This document shows, piece after piece, positions 50,940 to 60,156 of a stretch of 64,000 bases of DNA (the first letter of the stretch is position 1; the number at the start of each line of letters is the position of its first letter). This DNA is from Belliella calami (lineage in GTDB: Bacteria; Bacteroidota; Bacteroidia; Cytophagales; Cyclobacteriaceae). The notes under the pieces are model-generated. The model was not told where the DNA came from. It saw only the letters and a list, made by a program, of their open reading frames with translations, and made no database searches. The DNA lies in assembly GCF_022549695.1 (NCBI RefSeq), contig NZ_JAKZGS010000011.1, positions 62,001-126,000 of the forward strand, read 5' to 3'. The position numbers and the translations under genes were made by a program.

Positions 50940-53741
50940 TTAAAGTGTATAGCGAACGCCCAACCTGAATGATTGTCCAAAAAGGTCTCTTCTAACATTT
51001 GCGATGTTGAAAGGATCAGTTTGATATGGGTATGGGTCAGTTGGGATTGTAAGTGGTTTTTTGATATATAGTTGATAGGGTGTGTTAAGGATATTGTTGA
51101 CTTTCGCAAAAAGCACCATGCCATTTTTGAAACCTTTGTCTATTGAAAAATCCAATTGAGTCATCGGTTTCATATACTGATCAGCACCCAAGAATGGAGA
51201 GACTACTGCTATCCTTTCACCAGCATAATTCCCCACCAATTGGATATCCAACATGGCATTTTGGTTTTTGTATAGTAAACTCAGATTTGCGATGTGGTCA
51301 GACTGACCCTGTAGTGGACGTGTTTGATTCACTACAGAATTGGTTCTGTCCTCATTTATCAAAACTTTACTAGTCATGATTTCAGAATTTGTAAATGTGT
51401 AATTCATTCTGATACCAAACTGACTGAAATACTTGGTGTAATCGACTTCTACCCCAAAGTTGGTTGCGTCAGCAAAGTTTTGAGGAAGAATAGTCCTCGC
51501 GTTCGTAACTGATCCATCACTCTCAGGTTGAGGAAAGCCGTATTCTATAGGATCAATTATTTTTTTGTAAAAAACACCTATCAATATTTGGTCAGCACCA
51601 GATGGGAAAAATTCATATCTCAAATCAGCACTATGTCCGATGGAAGGTCTTAAGTTTTCATTACCTCTTTCAGTAAAAAACGAATCACCTCCTCCAGCAC
51701 TTCTGATTGTTGGTACTATTTCATAAAAACCTGGTCGGCTTATCCCTTTGAAATAAGTTGCTCTTAGATTTGTCTTGTTGTTGATGCTATGTTTGATGCT
51801 AGCAGACGGGAAGATGTTTAAATAGTCTTGTTCCTTTTTCAGTTCAGTATTGTTGCTATTAGCTGAGATTGAATTTATTTCATATCCCTGAAAAGTTTGC
51901 TCTGCTCTCACTCCAGCTTGGAAGTTGGTTTTGTTTACCGTAACACTGGCATTGACATATCCCGCATAAATATTTTCATATGCATCATACACAAGGTTAC
52001 TTCTATCCCCACTTCCTAAAGGGTTTGCCATTGCAGTGAATCGGACTTCTCCGAAATCATCCCAATCAACCCCTCTGAATTGCCCGAATATCTGTGCATA
52101 ATTGTAAAAGTTAAAATAGTTGTCTCTAACTTTATTTCTTCCTAATGCTCCAAATAGGATTTCGGTTTTTTCATTGATAATATTGGGATTGTATTTGAAA
52201 TCTACATAAAGTGAAATGTCATCGTCCCGATTTCTTTCCCAAGCTCTAGAGTTTCTCGTTCCTTGAAAATAAAGAGATTCGTTAATGATCCTATTTTCTT
52301 CAGTGATAAGCGTACCTGCTCTTGAAAACACTCCATCATCAGGTCTGTCGTTTAGGGCGGAAGAGTAGATTGCCATCCAATTGGCTTGAAGATTTGGCAA
52401 AAGCTGATGTTCTCCTCTTAGATCCGCTGTGGTTATCGATTGGAAAATATTGCTAAATCTTGTTATTGGATAAACAGAAATGTTTGTAGTAGCCACAAAA
52501 GACTCTCTTCTCACTTGATCTCTTACTCTGAATTCGTTCAGAAGATAGTGTCCTAGGTATAAGCTAAACTTGTTTTTTGGATTTAGATTGTAATCCAATT
52601 TCCCATGTACAGCTGCTCTTGTTTGTTGGGAGCTTGTTTCTCTTTCAATCAACCTTCGCATATCCAGCGGATTCCCTAAGTTGAAGTTTGGTTCTGGATC
52701 ATAAAAATAATTGGAAACAGGACGGTAAGAGTTTTGAAAACTTCCACCAAGCATCACTCCAAGTTTGTTGTCTAAATATCTATTTCCAAAAGTGAGATTA
52801 GCAAAAACATCTGGCATTGCTTTGCTTAAATCTCTGTTGATCATGTTTTCTACAGGGAAATCATCAGGTGTAGCTCTATAATTTGGACCGAATTGTTCTT
52901 TCGGTGAAAGCTTGTTCAAATTGGAGCGATCATAAGTTTGGAATGGCCTATCAAAATTCAGAGCATTGTAGCCAATTTGAAAGTCTCCTTCTATCATCAA
53001 TTGTTCTGGAGCGCTTTTCATCACCATATTGACAGTTCCACCTATTGCATCGGCTTCCATGTTTGCTGTGAGTGATTTATAAACCTCCAATCTCTCCAAA
53101 AGTACAGCTGGAAAAATATCTAAAGGAACGAATCGATTTTCATTGTCGGGAGAAGGGATTTTGATGCCGTTGACTAAGGTGTTGTTGTACCTTTTGTCCA
53201 TTCCCCTTACGATAGCATATTGTGGATCACCACTTGCATTTCTTTCTATAGATAGTCCCGAAACACGTTGGATCACATTTGCTACAGTGATGTCTGGAGA
53301 TAACTGAATTTGTCTAGCAGAGATTACATTTAGGACACTTGCAGAGTTTCTTTCAAGTTGTCGGGCTTGGATATCTGTTCCTCGTGCACCTGAGGTAACT
53401 ACAAATTCTGATAGGACTGCTTCATCAAATTCAAGATCAAAATCCTGAGTAGCTGTAGCACTTGGACTATTTACTTCTACAATTGCATTGATGGTAGCAT
53501 AACCTACATAGGAAACAGTCAGATTATAAGTGCCTTGCGGGATGTTATTGAAAGAATACACACCATCAAGACCGGTAATAGTAGTATTCCCATATGCCGC
53601 GTCGGCACTTTTAATAACTACATTCGCTCCAATAAGGAGTTCTTTACTAGAAGTATCTCTGATTTTTCCGTTAATCTTAGCAGCAAACAAATCAGAAGAA
53701 CCTATTAGCAAAAATGACAATAACAATAACTTGATCTTCAT
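50940..53741 (-). CDS. TonB-dependent outer-membrane receptor, no SusD partner
   Basis: This 933-residue outer-membrane receptor has a signal peptide (about 1-20) and a CarboxypepD-regulatory-like domain (about 21-95: KINGKIRDTSSKELLIGANV, SFNNIPQGTYNLTVSYVGY). A plug domain follows (about 135-245) with VANVIQRVSGLSIERNASGD, YAIVRGMDKRYNNTLVNG and EADAIGGTVNMVMK. The long barrel ends in the typical aromatic RLGVRYTL. The plug pattern R-F-V-P-L-D-I-F-P with L-E-V-Y-K-S-L resembles TIGR01782 (Xanthomonas/Caulobacter) receptors, not SusC. No SusD gene is present; instead three lipoproteins follow. It imports an unknown large or rare nutrient with energy from TonB. Confidence 0.9.
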   Translation of the reverse strand: MKIKLLLLSFLLIGSSDLFAAKINGKIRDTSSKELLIGANVVIKSADAAYGNTTITGLDGVYSFNNIPQGTYNLTVSYVGYATINAIVEVNSPSATATQDFDLEFDEAVLSEFVVTSGARGTDIQARQLERNSASVLNVISARQIQLSPDITVANVIQRVSGLSIERNASGDPQYAIVRGMDKRYNNTLVNGIKIPSPDNENRFVPLDIFPAVLLERLEVYKSLTANMEADAIGGTVNMVMKSAPEQLMIEGDFQIGYNALNFDRPFQTYDRSNLNKLSPKEQFGPNYRATPDDFPVENMINRDLSKAMPDVFANLTFGNRYLDNKLGVMLGGSFQNSYRPVSNYFYDPEPNFNLGNPLDMRRLIERETSSQQTRAAVHGKLDYNLNPKNKFSLYLGHYLLNEFRVRDQVRRESFVATTNISVYPITRFSNIFQSITTADLRGEHQLLPNLQANWMAIYSSALNDRPDDGVFSRAGTLITEENRIINESLYFQGTRNSRAWERNRDDDISLYVDFKYNPNIINEKTEILFGALGRNKVRDNYFNFYNYAQIFGQFRGVDWDDFGEVRFTAMANPLGSGDRSNLVYDAYENIYAGYVNASVTVNKTNFQAGVRAEQTFQGYEINSISANSNNTELKKEQDYLNIFPSASIKHSINNKTNLRATYFKGISRPGFYEIVPTIRSAGGGDSFFTERGNENLRPSIGHSADLRYEFFPSGADQILIGVFYKKIIDPIEYGFPQPESDGSVTNARTILPQNFADATNFGVEVDYTKYFSQFGIRMNYTFTNSEIMTSKVLINEDRTNSVVNQTRPLQGQSDHIANLSLLYKNQNAMLDIQLVGNYAGERIAVVSPFLGADQYMKPMTQLDFSIDKGFKNGMVLFAKVNNILNTPYQLYIKKPLTIPTDPYPYQTDPFNIANVRRDLFGQSFRLGVRYTL

Positions 53742-54178
53742 ACCGCAAAGTTGCGACCGCTAGTTTGCTATATCATTTCCGAAATATTTTCAAATTGTTA
53801 TTATAGCATTGTTTAATGTTTCCTTAAAGTTAATATAGTGTTTTGTTAAAGTTTAATTAATATTAACAAGGTGTTAAATATTTGTAATTGAGGTTTTTAT
53901 ATGTTGTTTTTCACACTTAGATAACAATATTAGGATGAAAATAATTGATCAAAAAATTTCGGCGTCTTCTTCAATTCAGGAATTGATTTTGAAAAAACAG
54001 TAATTTTCACCTGTTAGGAGAAAAATTTATCAGGACAGCGAAGTCAAGTCGATAATACATCTACTTTTAATTCAATTTTATAATTATTGGCATTTTCCAG
54101 TAATGAATTAAAGCAATCCATCATGGAGCTGAGAATCATACTTTATTTTAACCTTTTCCAGATTTTTGAAGACAAAAA
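53742..54178. promoter_or_regulatory. leader region of the TonB receptor operon with TTAA motif cluster
   Basis: This long AT-rich gap contains the receptor promoter (minus strand). TTAA occurs at 53813, 53824, 53830, 53846, 53853, 53857, 53863 and 53874; the pairs 53813/53824 and 53863/53874 are exactly 11 bases apart, as PhoB-like tandem half-sites would be. Eight TTAA in about 65 bases of AT-rich DNA may be chance. No riboswitch was recognised. Beyond about 53900 nothing further is seen. Confidence 0.3.
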
Positions 54179-54205
54179 AAAGCGGCTAGAACATCTAGCC
54201 GCTTT
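54179..54205 (-). terminator. terminator after clpC
   Basis: A perfect 12-base-pair stem, AAAGCGGCTAGA (54179-54190) against TCTAGCCGCTTT (54194-54205), has an ACA loop. On the minus strand it is followed by a run of seven T residues. It lies 25 bases after the clpC stop. Confidence 0.9.
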
Positions 54206-54229
54206 ATGTATTTCTTGATCAACTTGATC

Positions 54230-56764
54230 TTACTCTGCGTTTTCTTTTTTATTTACTGTGATACTTAGTTCCTCTCCTTCACCAGAGTAATCAGCAGTGA
54301 TAACATCTCCTTCGGAAAGTTCACCTTTGAGGATTTCCTCAGCAAGAGCATCTTCAAGATACTTTTGGATTGCTCTGTTCAGAGGCCTAGCTCCATACTG
54401 TTGATCATATCCTTTTTCTGCTAAGAAATCTTTCGCTTTGTCAGTCAGCTCAATTTTATATCCCAAATCCGTAATTCTTCCGAATAGCTTATTTAAGCTG
54501 ATTTCTATGATTTGATGAATATGTGACTTTTCTAGTGAGTTGAATACAACCACATCATCCAATCTATTCAAGAATTCTGGACTAAAAGCCTTTTTCAAAG
54601 CACTTTGGATAGTAGATTTCATCACTTCATCCATATTGTCAGTTTTGGCTTTGTTGGCAAAACCAATTCCTGCACCGAAATCTTTCAGGTCTCTTACTCC
54701 GATATTGGAAGTCATGATGATAATAGTATTTCTGAAATCTACCCTTCTTCCCAATCCATCTGTCAGAATGCCATCATCCAATACTTGAAGTAAGATATTG
54801 AATACATCTGGATGAGCTTTCTCGATTTCATCCAAAAGAACTACAGAATACGGTTTTCTTCTAACTTTCTCAGTAAGCTGTCCACCTTCTTCGTAACCTA
54901 CATATCCTGGAGGTGCTCCAACCAATCTTGATACAGAGAATTTCTCCATATATTCTGACATATCAATTCGTACTAGAGAATCATCTTTGTCAAATAGGTA
55001 TGTAGCTAGCATTTTGGCCAATTCCGTTTTTCCAACACCCGTTGGTCCTAGAAATATAAATGAACCAATTGGCTTTTTCGGATCTTTCAGACCAACTCTA
55101 GTTCTTTGAATTGCCTTCGTGAGCTTTTTGATTGCCTCGTCTTGCCCAATTACTTTTCCTTTAAGCTCTTCTGACATATTCAGCAATTTTGCTCCTTCTT
55201 TTTGAGCAATTCTTTTGGCAGGGATTCCTGTCATCATTGCAATCACTTCAGCTACATTGTCTTCTTCGACTTTGTACCTTTTTGATTTGCTATCCTCTTC
55301 CCACTTTACCTTGGCAGTTTCCAATTGTTCCAAGAGTTTTTTCTCTTTGTCACGCAATTGGGCAGCTTCTTCATATTTCTGGCTTTTGACAACCCGGTTT
55401 TTTTCAACTTTGATTTGCTCCACTTCCTCTTCCAGCTTCAAAATATCTTCCGGAACATGGATGTTGTTGATATGAACACGTGCACCTGCTTCATCCAAGA
55501 TATCTATTGCCTTATCTGGTAAAAATCTATCAGAGATATATCTGTCAGAAAGTTTTACACAAGCTTCGATAGCTTCGTTAGTATAGATGACATTGTGGTG
55601 GTCTTCGTATTTGTCTTTGATATTGTTAAGGATTTGGACAGTTTCTTCTGGAGTGGTAGCATCTACCATTACCATTTGAAATCTTCTTGCCAAGGCTCCA
55701 TCTTTCTCAATATACTGTCTGTATTCATCAAGTGTGGTGGCACCTATACATTGAATTTCGCCTCTTGCCAAGGCTGGTTTGAACATGTTGGAAGCATCAA
55801 GTGATCCACTTGCTCCACCAGCTCCTACGATAGTATGAAGTTCATCTATAAAAAGAATCACATTTGGAGATTTTTCAAGCTCGTTCATCACGGCCTTCAT
55901 TCTTTCCTCAAATTGACCTCTGTATTTGGTACCAGCTACCAAAGATGCCAAATCAAGTGTCACAACTCTTTTATTAAATAAGACTCTTGATACTTTTTTC
56001 TGAATGATTCTCAATGCTAAACCTTCTGCAATTGCAGTTTTACCTACACCTGGTTCACCGATCAAGATTGGATTGTTTTTCTTCCTTCTCGACAAAATCT
56101 GCGCGACACGCTCAATTTCCTTTTCTCTACCTATGATTGGGTCAAGTTTGTCGTCCTCTGCCATTTTGGTTAGGTCTCTACCGAAATTATCCAAAACTGG
56201 AGTTCTAGATTTTTCGGCACCAGGTTTTGTAGATCCACTTGATGATCCACTACCTGAAGAAGAACCGAACAGCTTACTGCCATCTTCATCCGGATCATCA
56301 GCTTCCGCTTTAGATCTCGGACCTGAATCAGTCTGAAATTCCAACATCTCCTTTACGGAATCATAGTTGGTATCGAATTTCTGTAAAATTTGAGTGGCAA
56401 TATTGTCTTCATCGCGCAGAATAGATAGCAACAGGTGTTCTGTTCCAATCAAAGCACTTTTGAAAATTTTAGCTTCTAAATAAGTGATTTTTAATACTTT
56501 CTCCGACTGCCTAGTCAATGGAATGTTGGCAAGGTTTTTTACATTGTGGTTTGCAGTGCCTTTGACTGCACGCTCCACAGAATTCCTCAGTTCGTCCAGA
56601 GGAACGCCTAACTTTTTCAATATGGAAACAGCCACGCCTTCACCCTCACGAATCATACCCAACAAGAGGTGTTCCGTACCTATGTAATCATGACCTAAGC
56701 GCAAAGCCTCTTCGCGACTTAGTGAGATCACCTCTTTGACTCTGTTTGAAAATTTTGCTTCCAT
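54230..56764 (-). CDS. clpC: ATP-dependent Clp protease ATP-binding subunit ClpC
   Basis: ClpC is an AAA+ unfoldase that feeds substrates to ClpP. The 844-residue protein has two N-terminal Clp repeats (about 1-150: SREEALRLGHDYIGTEHLLLG and TYLEAKIFKSALIGTEHLLL), a Gly/Ser-rich linker (about 165-185), and AAA1 with GEPGVGKTAIAEG and LFIDELHTIVGAGG. The UVR-containing middle part follows (QKYEEAAQLRDKEKKLLEQ), then AAA2 with GPTGVGKTELAK and VVLLDEIEKAHPDVFN, and the C-terminal ClpB-D2 domain. The UVR motif separates ClpC from ClpA and ClpB. The Ser/Gly linker is longer than usual. A strong terminator follows. Confidence 0.95.
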   Translation of the reverse strand: MEAKFSNRVKEVISLSREEALRLGHDYIGTEHLLLGMIREGEGVAVSILKKLGVPLDELRNSVERAVKGTANHNVKNLANIPLTRQSEKVLKITYLEAKIFKSALIGTEHLLLSILRDEDNIATQILQKFDTNYDSVKEMLEFQTDSGPRSKAEADDPDEDGSKLFGSSSGSGSSSGSTKPGAEKSRTPVLDNFGRDLTKMAEDDKLDPIIGREKEIERVAQILSRRKKNNPILIGEPGVGKTAIAEGLALRIIQKKVSRVLFNKRVVTLDLASLVAGTKYRGQFEERMKAVMNELEKSPNVILFIDELHTIVGAGGASGSLDASNMFKPALARGEIQCIGATTLDEYRQYIEKDGALARRFQMVMVDATTPEETVQILNNIKDKYEDHHNVIYTNEAIEACVKLSDRYISDRFLPDKAIDILDEAGARVHINNIHVPEDILKLEEEVEQIKVEKNRVVKSQKYEEAAQLRDKEKKLLEQLETAKVKWEEDSKSKRYKVEEDNVAEVIAMMTGIPAKRIAQKEGAKLLNMSEELKGKVIGQDEAIKKLTKAIQRTRVGLKDPKKPIGSFIFLGPTGVGKTELAKMLATYLFDKDDSLVRIDMSEYMEKFSVSRLVGAPPGYVGYEEGGQLTEKVRRKPYSVVLLDEIEKAHPDVFNILLQVLDDGILTDGLGRRVDFRNTIIIMTSNIGVRDLKDFGAGIGFANKAKTDNMDEVMKSTIQSALKKAFSPEFLNRLDDVVVFNSLEKSHIHQIIEISLNKLFGRITDLGYKIELTDKAKDFLAEKGYDQQYGARPLNRAIQKYLEDALAEEILKGELSEGDVITADYSGEGEELSITVNKKENAE

Positions 56765-56844
56765 TTATATCCTTTCTAAATGATTTGAAATCTTTACTAA
56801 TGTTAAAGAATTTGTTTTAAAAACACAATTCTTTTAACGTTTGT

Positions 56845-57465
56845 TCAATGATTTTTTTGAGACTTTACCAAAATATTACTCGATTCCGGACCAACACAAA
56901 ATAATAAATCAATGATACTTAAATTTGGAACAAAGTCTAAGCCAAACAATTGGCTGTAGGGAGCTGGTTGATAGATGTTGCGATCTTCAAACGGGCTTTT
57001 TGCACTTATTAAACCTCTTATGTCAATTGATTCGCTGTTTGTATCAGATTTATCAAGCTTCATTACTTTTATGTCCAACTGAAGTAGTTTCAGACAAACT
57101 GTCAGTAGTTCCATGTTGAAATCGGTTAATAAGTCAATCTTTTTTTGAAACACTTCCTCAATGTATGGAAAATAATATTCAAAAAAGGGTGCTTTTCCAT
57201 AAGCGCTTTGGATTCCTCTCAAATGTACATTTACCCACTTTTGATTATAATCGATTTTGACAAGCTCTGTTCTGATTTTTTTATTGCCACCCAAAACAGG
57301 GATACTCAGTGTTTCTACCTTATTTGCGAGTCTTATTTGGCAGCGATTTCTATATGTTTGCTTTTGATAATTTTCTTGAATGTCCAATAAAACCATTTTC
57401 TCATTATGAATAGCTACAAAATGTTCAATGGGAGGTAGATAAAATAACTCTGTGATTATGGGCAT
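56845..57465 (-). CDS. WbqC-like family protein
   Basis: This 206-residue cytoplasmic protein is a WbqC-like family member. Its typical features are YLPPIEHFVAIHNEKMVLLD (about 9-28), ENYQKQTYRNRCQI, LSIPVLGGNKKIRTELVKID, YNQKWVNVHLRGIQSAYGKA and APFFEYYFPYIEEVF. Some family members are linked to sugar or polysaccharide metabolism, but the biochemical role is not settled. It stands between clpC and tsaC on the same strand, with about 80 bases to the former and 58 bases to the latter. Confidence 0.85.
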   Translation of the reverse strand: MPIITELFYLPPIEHFVAIHNEKMVLLDIQENYQKQTYRNRCQIRLANKVETLSIPVLGGNKKIRTELVKIDYNQKWVNVHLRGIQSAYGKAPFFEYYFPYIEEVFQKKIDLLTDFNMELLTVCLKLLQLDIKVMKLDKSDTNSESIDIRGLISAKSPFEDRNIYQPAPYSQLFGLDFVPNLSIIDLLFCVGPESSNILVKSQKNH

Positions 57466-57523
57466 TGTATTTTTGATGATTGGGGTGTTAATTAGCTTTT
57501 GAAATTTTATTTAAGAAGAATTT

Positions 57524-58153
57524 TTAAAGTATGTCTTCCAAATTCCCCAAACCTTCTCTTACTATCTCAATCTGATCATTTGTACAATCCAAAATTGTAG
57601 ATCCAATATTGTTGCCATATCCTCCATCAATGACAATATCTACAAGGTTTTGGTATTTTTCATATATCAACTCAGGATCTGTACTATATTCAATTACGTC
57701 ATCTTCATCCCTGATGGATGTAGTAAGAATTGGTTGCCCCAACTCTTTGACGAGCAACCTTGGGATTGGATGGTTTGGAACCCGGATACCGATAGTCTTT
57801 TTGTTACTGTTGAGTATTTTTGGTACAGAAGTGTTTGCTTCTAGGATAAATGTATAAGGTCCAGGAAGCGCTTTTTTCATTATTTTGAATACAGGAGTAC
57901 TCAAAGCTCTCGTATATTCAGAGATATTGCTCAGGTCATAGCAGATAAAGGAAAAGTTATGCTTCTTTGCCTTTATTCCTTTGATTTGGCAAATCCTTTC
58001 TACCGCACGCTGATTGTGGATATCACATCCCATTCCATACACAGTATCTGTAGGATATATAATAACGCCACCTGACCTAAGGACATCTATGATTCTTTGG
58101 ATCTTTTTTGGATCTGGATTTTCCGGATAAAGCTTTATGAATTCAGCAGCCAT
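57524..58153 (-). CDS. tsaC: L-threonylcarbamoyladenylate synthase (TsaC/Sua5 family)
   Basis: This protein of 209 residues from the ATG at 58153 makes L-threonylcarbamoyl-AMP from threonine, bicarbonate and ATP, the first step of t6A synthesis. Conserved parts are IIDVLRSGGVIIYPTDTVYGMGCD (about 20-43), the K-x-R/K-x-x segment (KGIKAKKHNFSFICYDL), PGPYTFILEA, IGIRVPNHPIPRLLV, and GNNIGSTILDC with IEIVREGLG near the end. The extra Sua5 C-terminal domain is absent. The frame extends upstream to a TTG at 58210 that overlaps the NUDIX stop; I prefer the ATG because MAAEFIKLYP is a typical start. TsaE is encoded at 84-527. Confidence 0.92.
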   Translation of the reverse strand: MAAEFIKLYPENPDPKKIQRIIDVLRSGGVIIYPTDTVYGMGCDIHNQRAVERICQIKGIKAKKHNFSFICYDLSNISEYTRALSTPVFKIMKKALPGPYTFILEANTSVPKILNSNKKTIGIRVPNHPIPRLLVKELGQPILTTSIRDEDDVIEYSTDPELIYEKYQNLVDIVIDGGYGNNIGSTILDCTNDQIEIVREGLGNLEDIL

Positions 58154-58206
58154 TTTGTTCGAATGTATTAGGTTTATAGTTTGATTTAATCTCAATTGGA
58201 GAATTT

Positions 58207-58617
58207 TCAACTTTTGTTATTGCAATACTTATTTACCAGTTCGTCCACAATCGGAAGATCTGCTGCTACCCAATTGAGATTGGATAGTTCGCAAAATGTT
58301 AGCCATTGGACTTTTTGATGTTCCCTAAGTTTCAATTCTCCTCCTATATAGCTACAAATAAACGGAATAAGTTCGATTTCTTTTGTTTCACTGTATTTGT
58401 GACGGGTGGTTCCAAGCTTTTCCTTCACTTCAATTTGAAGATTTAACTCTTCAAGAATCTCTCTATTTATGCATGCCTCATCTGATTCTCCATTTTCCAC
58501 TTTTCCTCCTGGGAACTCCCATAATAGCGGATGAGCCATGTTTTTACCTCTTTGTGCACAGAGGATTTTTTCGTCTGAAATGATAATTGCACAAGTTACC
58601 CTAATGATTGCATGCAT
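58207..58617 (-). CDS. NUDIX hydrolase, MutT-like
   Basis: This 136-residue protein from the ATG at 58617 contains a complete NUDIX box: GKVENGESDEACINREILEE, about residues 38-57. The start MHAIIRVTCAIIISDEKILC and WEFPGGKVE fit 8-oxo-dGTP/CTP-type MutT hydrolases, which clean oxidised nucleotides. The frame extends 18 codons further upstream to 58671, but the longer form has an unconvincing start. It is divergent from mltG over a 77-base gap, and tsaC follows, overlapping its stop if the TTG start is used. Substrate not proven. Confidence 0.88.
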   Translation of the reverse strand: MHAIIRVTCAIIISDEKILCAQRGKNMAHPLLWEFPGGKVENGESDEACINREILEELNLQIEVKEKLGTTRHKYSETKEIELIPFICSYIGGELKLREHQKVQWLTFCELSNLNWVAADLPIVDELVNKYCNNKS

Positions 58618-58656
58618 CAATTTTTGATTTTGATAAGCCCGATGAACAAAATTCCC

Positions 58657-58664
58657 TATTTTTG
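58657..58664 (+). promoter_or_regulatory. candidate -7 promoter element of mltG
   Basis: TATTTTTG matches TAnnTTTG and lies 30 bases before the mltG start at 58695. A TTTG at 58629-58632 is 24 bases upstream, somewhat far for a -33 box. Confidence 0.4.
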
Positions 58665-58694
58665 CGCTCAATCAAAGAGTTTTCTATTAATATT

Positions 58695-59738
58695 ATGCTT
58701 GAGGATAAAAAAACGAAATACTATCTAATAGGTGTTATCACATTTTCGGTGTTGATGACTTCACTTTCATTCTACTTTTATCAGGCATTCTTCAGTCCAA
58801 ATACGATTTTGGAAGGTGAAGAACCTTTCATGCTTGAAATCCCCAGCAATGCAACATTCAAGAATGTTTCCGATAGTCTTTATAAGGACGAAACAATTCA
58901 TGATGTGATTACTTTTAGTTTTGTTGCAAAAATATTAGGATACCAAGATAATGTAAAGCCTGGATTATATAAAATCAATCCTAGGATGAGTAATTTGAAT
59001 GTAGTAAAACTACTCAGATCAGCTAATCAAACACCTGTCAGGTTGACTTTCAACAATGTGCGTACGAAAGTAGATTTGGCTGAGAAAATCACCAGTAAGC
59101 TTGAATTGACAGATGAACAGTTTCTTAACTTATTGACAGATTCTGTAAATATCAGAAAGTTTGGATTTGAAGAAGAGACGATTATGGCCATGTTTATCCC
59201 AAATACTTATGAAGTTTGGTGGAATACAAGTGCCGAAAATCTCTTTGACAGGATGCATACTGAATACAGCAAATTCTGGACTGAGGAAAGAAAACAGAAA
59301 GCGAATGCACTTGGATTGACTCAAAATGAAGTTTCTACTTTGGCATCAATCGTACAAGCTGAAACACAAAAAGCTGACGAAAGACCAAAGGTGGCTGGAG
59401 TTTACTTGAATAGGTTGAGAATCAATATGCCATTGCAAGCTGATCCTACATTGGTGTTTGCTGTTGGAGATTTCAGTATCAAAAGGGTACTGAATGTGCA
59501 CAAAGAAATAGACAGTCCATACAATACGTATAAGTATTTGGGTTTGCCTCCAGGGCCGATCAATTTGCCGGAAATTTCCGCTTTGGATGCAGTGCTGAAC
59601 TTTGAAAACCATGATTATCTGTATTTTTGTGCCAAAGATGATTTTTCTGGCTATCATGCGTTTGCTACCAACTTGGCGGAGCATTTGATCAATGCCAGAA
59701 AATACCAAAATGCACTAAATCAAGCTAAAATTTATTGA
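58695..59738 (+). CDS. mltG: endolytic transglycosylase MltG
   Basis: MltG cuts nascent glycan strands at the inner membrane and helps set peptidoglycan chain length. From the ATG at 58695 the protein has 347 residues: a short cytoplasmic tail, one membrane helix (about 9-30, YYLIGVITFSVLMTSLSFYF), a LysM-like region (LEIPSNATFKNVSDSLYK) and the YceG catalytic domain. The latter shows TLASIVQAETQKADERPKVA with the catalytic glutamate in QAE, YLNRLRINMPLQADPT and YNTYKYLGLPPGPINLPE. All are intact. The upstream frame from 58608 is a leader. The gene is followed after 1 base by the thioesterase. Confidence 0.94.
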   Translation: MLEDKKTKYYLIGVITFSVLMTSLSFYFYQAFFSPNTILEGEEPFMLEIPSNATFKNVSDSLYKDETIHDVITFSFVAKILGYQDNVKPGLYKINPRMSNLNVVKLLRSANQTPVRLTFNNVRTKVDLAEKITSKLELTDEQFLNLLTDSVNIRKFGFEEETIMAMFIPNTYEVWWNTSAENLFDRMHTEYSKFWTEERKQKANALGLTQNEVSTLASIVQAETQKADERPKVAGVYLNRLRINMPLQADPTLVFAVGDFSIKRVLNVHKEIDSPYNTYKYLGLPPGPINLPEISALDAVLNFENHDYLYFCAKDDFSGYHAFATNLAEHLINARKYQNALNQAKIY

Positions 59739-59739
59739 G

Positions 59740-60147
59740 ATGTTCAAAGCAGAAACACAAATAAGGGTACGATATGCTGAAACAGATCAGATGGGATACG
59801 TATATTATGGCAATTATGCCATGTACTTCGAAGTGGCGCGAGTAGAGGCGTTGAGATCTGTAGGTTTTTCTTATAAGAAAATGGAGGAAGAAGGAGTAAT
59901 GATGCCAGTTTTGGAGCAATTTACCAAATACCTTAAACCGGGAAAGTATGATGAGCTTCTGACACTCAAAACTACAATCAAAGAAATGCCAGGTGTTAGA
60001 ATTTCATTTGATTATGAGGTGTTTAATGAGAGTGAAGAAATGATCACTCAGGGAAAAACTATTCTGACATTTCTGAAAAAAAATACTCACAGACCGAGTA
60101 GACCACCGCAATATTTACTAGATTTATTGAAACCATATTTTGAATAG
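59740..60147 (+). CDS. acyl-CoA thioesterase, YbgC/4HBT family
   Basis: This 135-residue hot-dog-fold thioesterase resembles YbgC. The signature is IRVRYAETDQMGYVYYGNYAMYFEVARVEALR; catalytic D in TDQMG and N-Y-A-x-Y-F-E-x-A-R fit the 4HBT family, although Y replaces the commoner H before G-N-Y. It hydrolyses an acyl-CoA, perhaps a short-chain or hydroxybenzoyl ester; the natural substrate is unknown. The start is 1 base after the mltG stop, so they are translationally coupled. YbgC is usually linked to Tol-Pal, but the neighbours here are mltG and yihY. Confidence 0.86.
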   Translation: MFKAETQIRVRYAETDQMGYVYYGNYAMYFEVARVEALRSVGFSYKKMEEEGVMMPVLEQFTKYLKPGKYDELLTLKTTIKEMPGVRISFDYEVFNESEEMITQGKTILTFLKKNTHRPSRPPQYLLDLLKPYFE

Positions 60148-60156
60148 ACTTTTTAA

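Noticed and set aside
53742-54178. Riboswitch (cobalamin or similar) upstream of the TonB receptor
   Set aside because: The leader is AT-rich with no conserved B12-box-like or multi-stem arrangement visible. Nothing supports a specific riboswitch class.
58618-58671. Longer NUDIX start at 58671
   Set aside because: The added 18 residues are not typical of MutT proteins and run into the mltG promoter region; MHAIIRV is the usual type of start.
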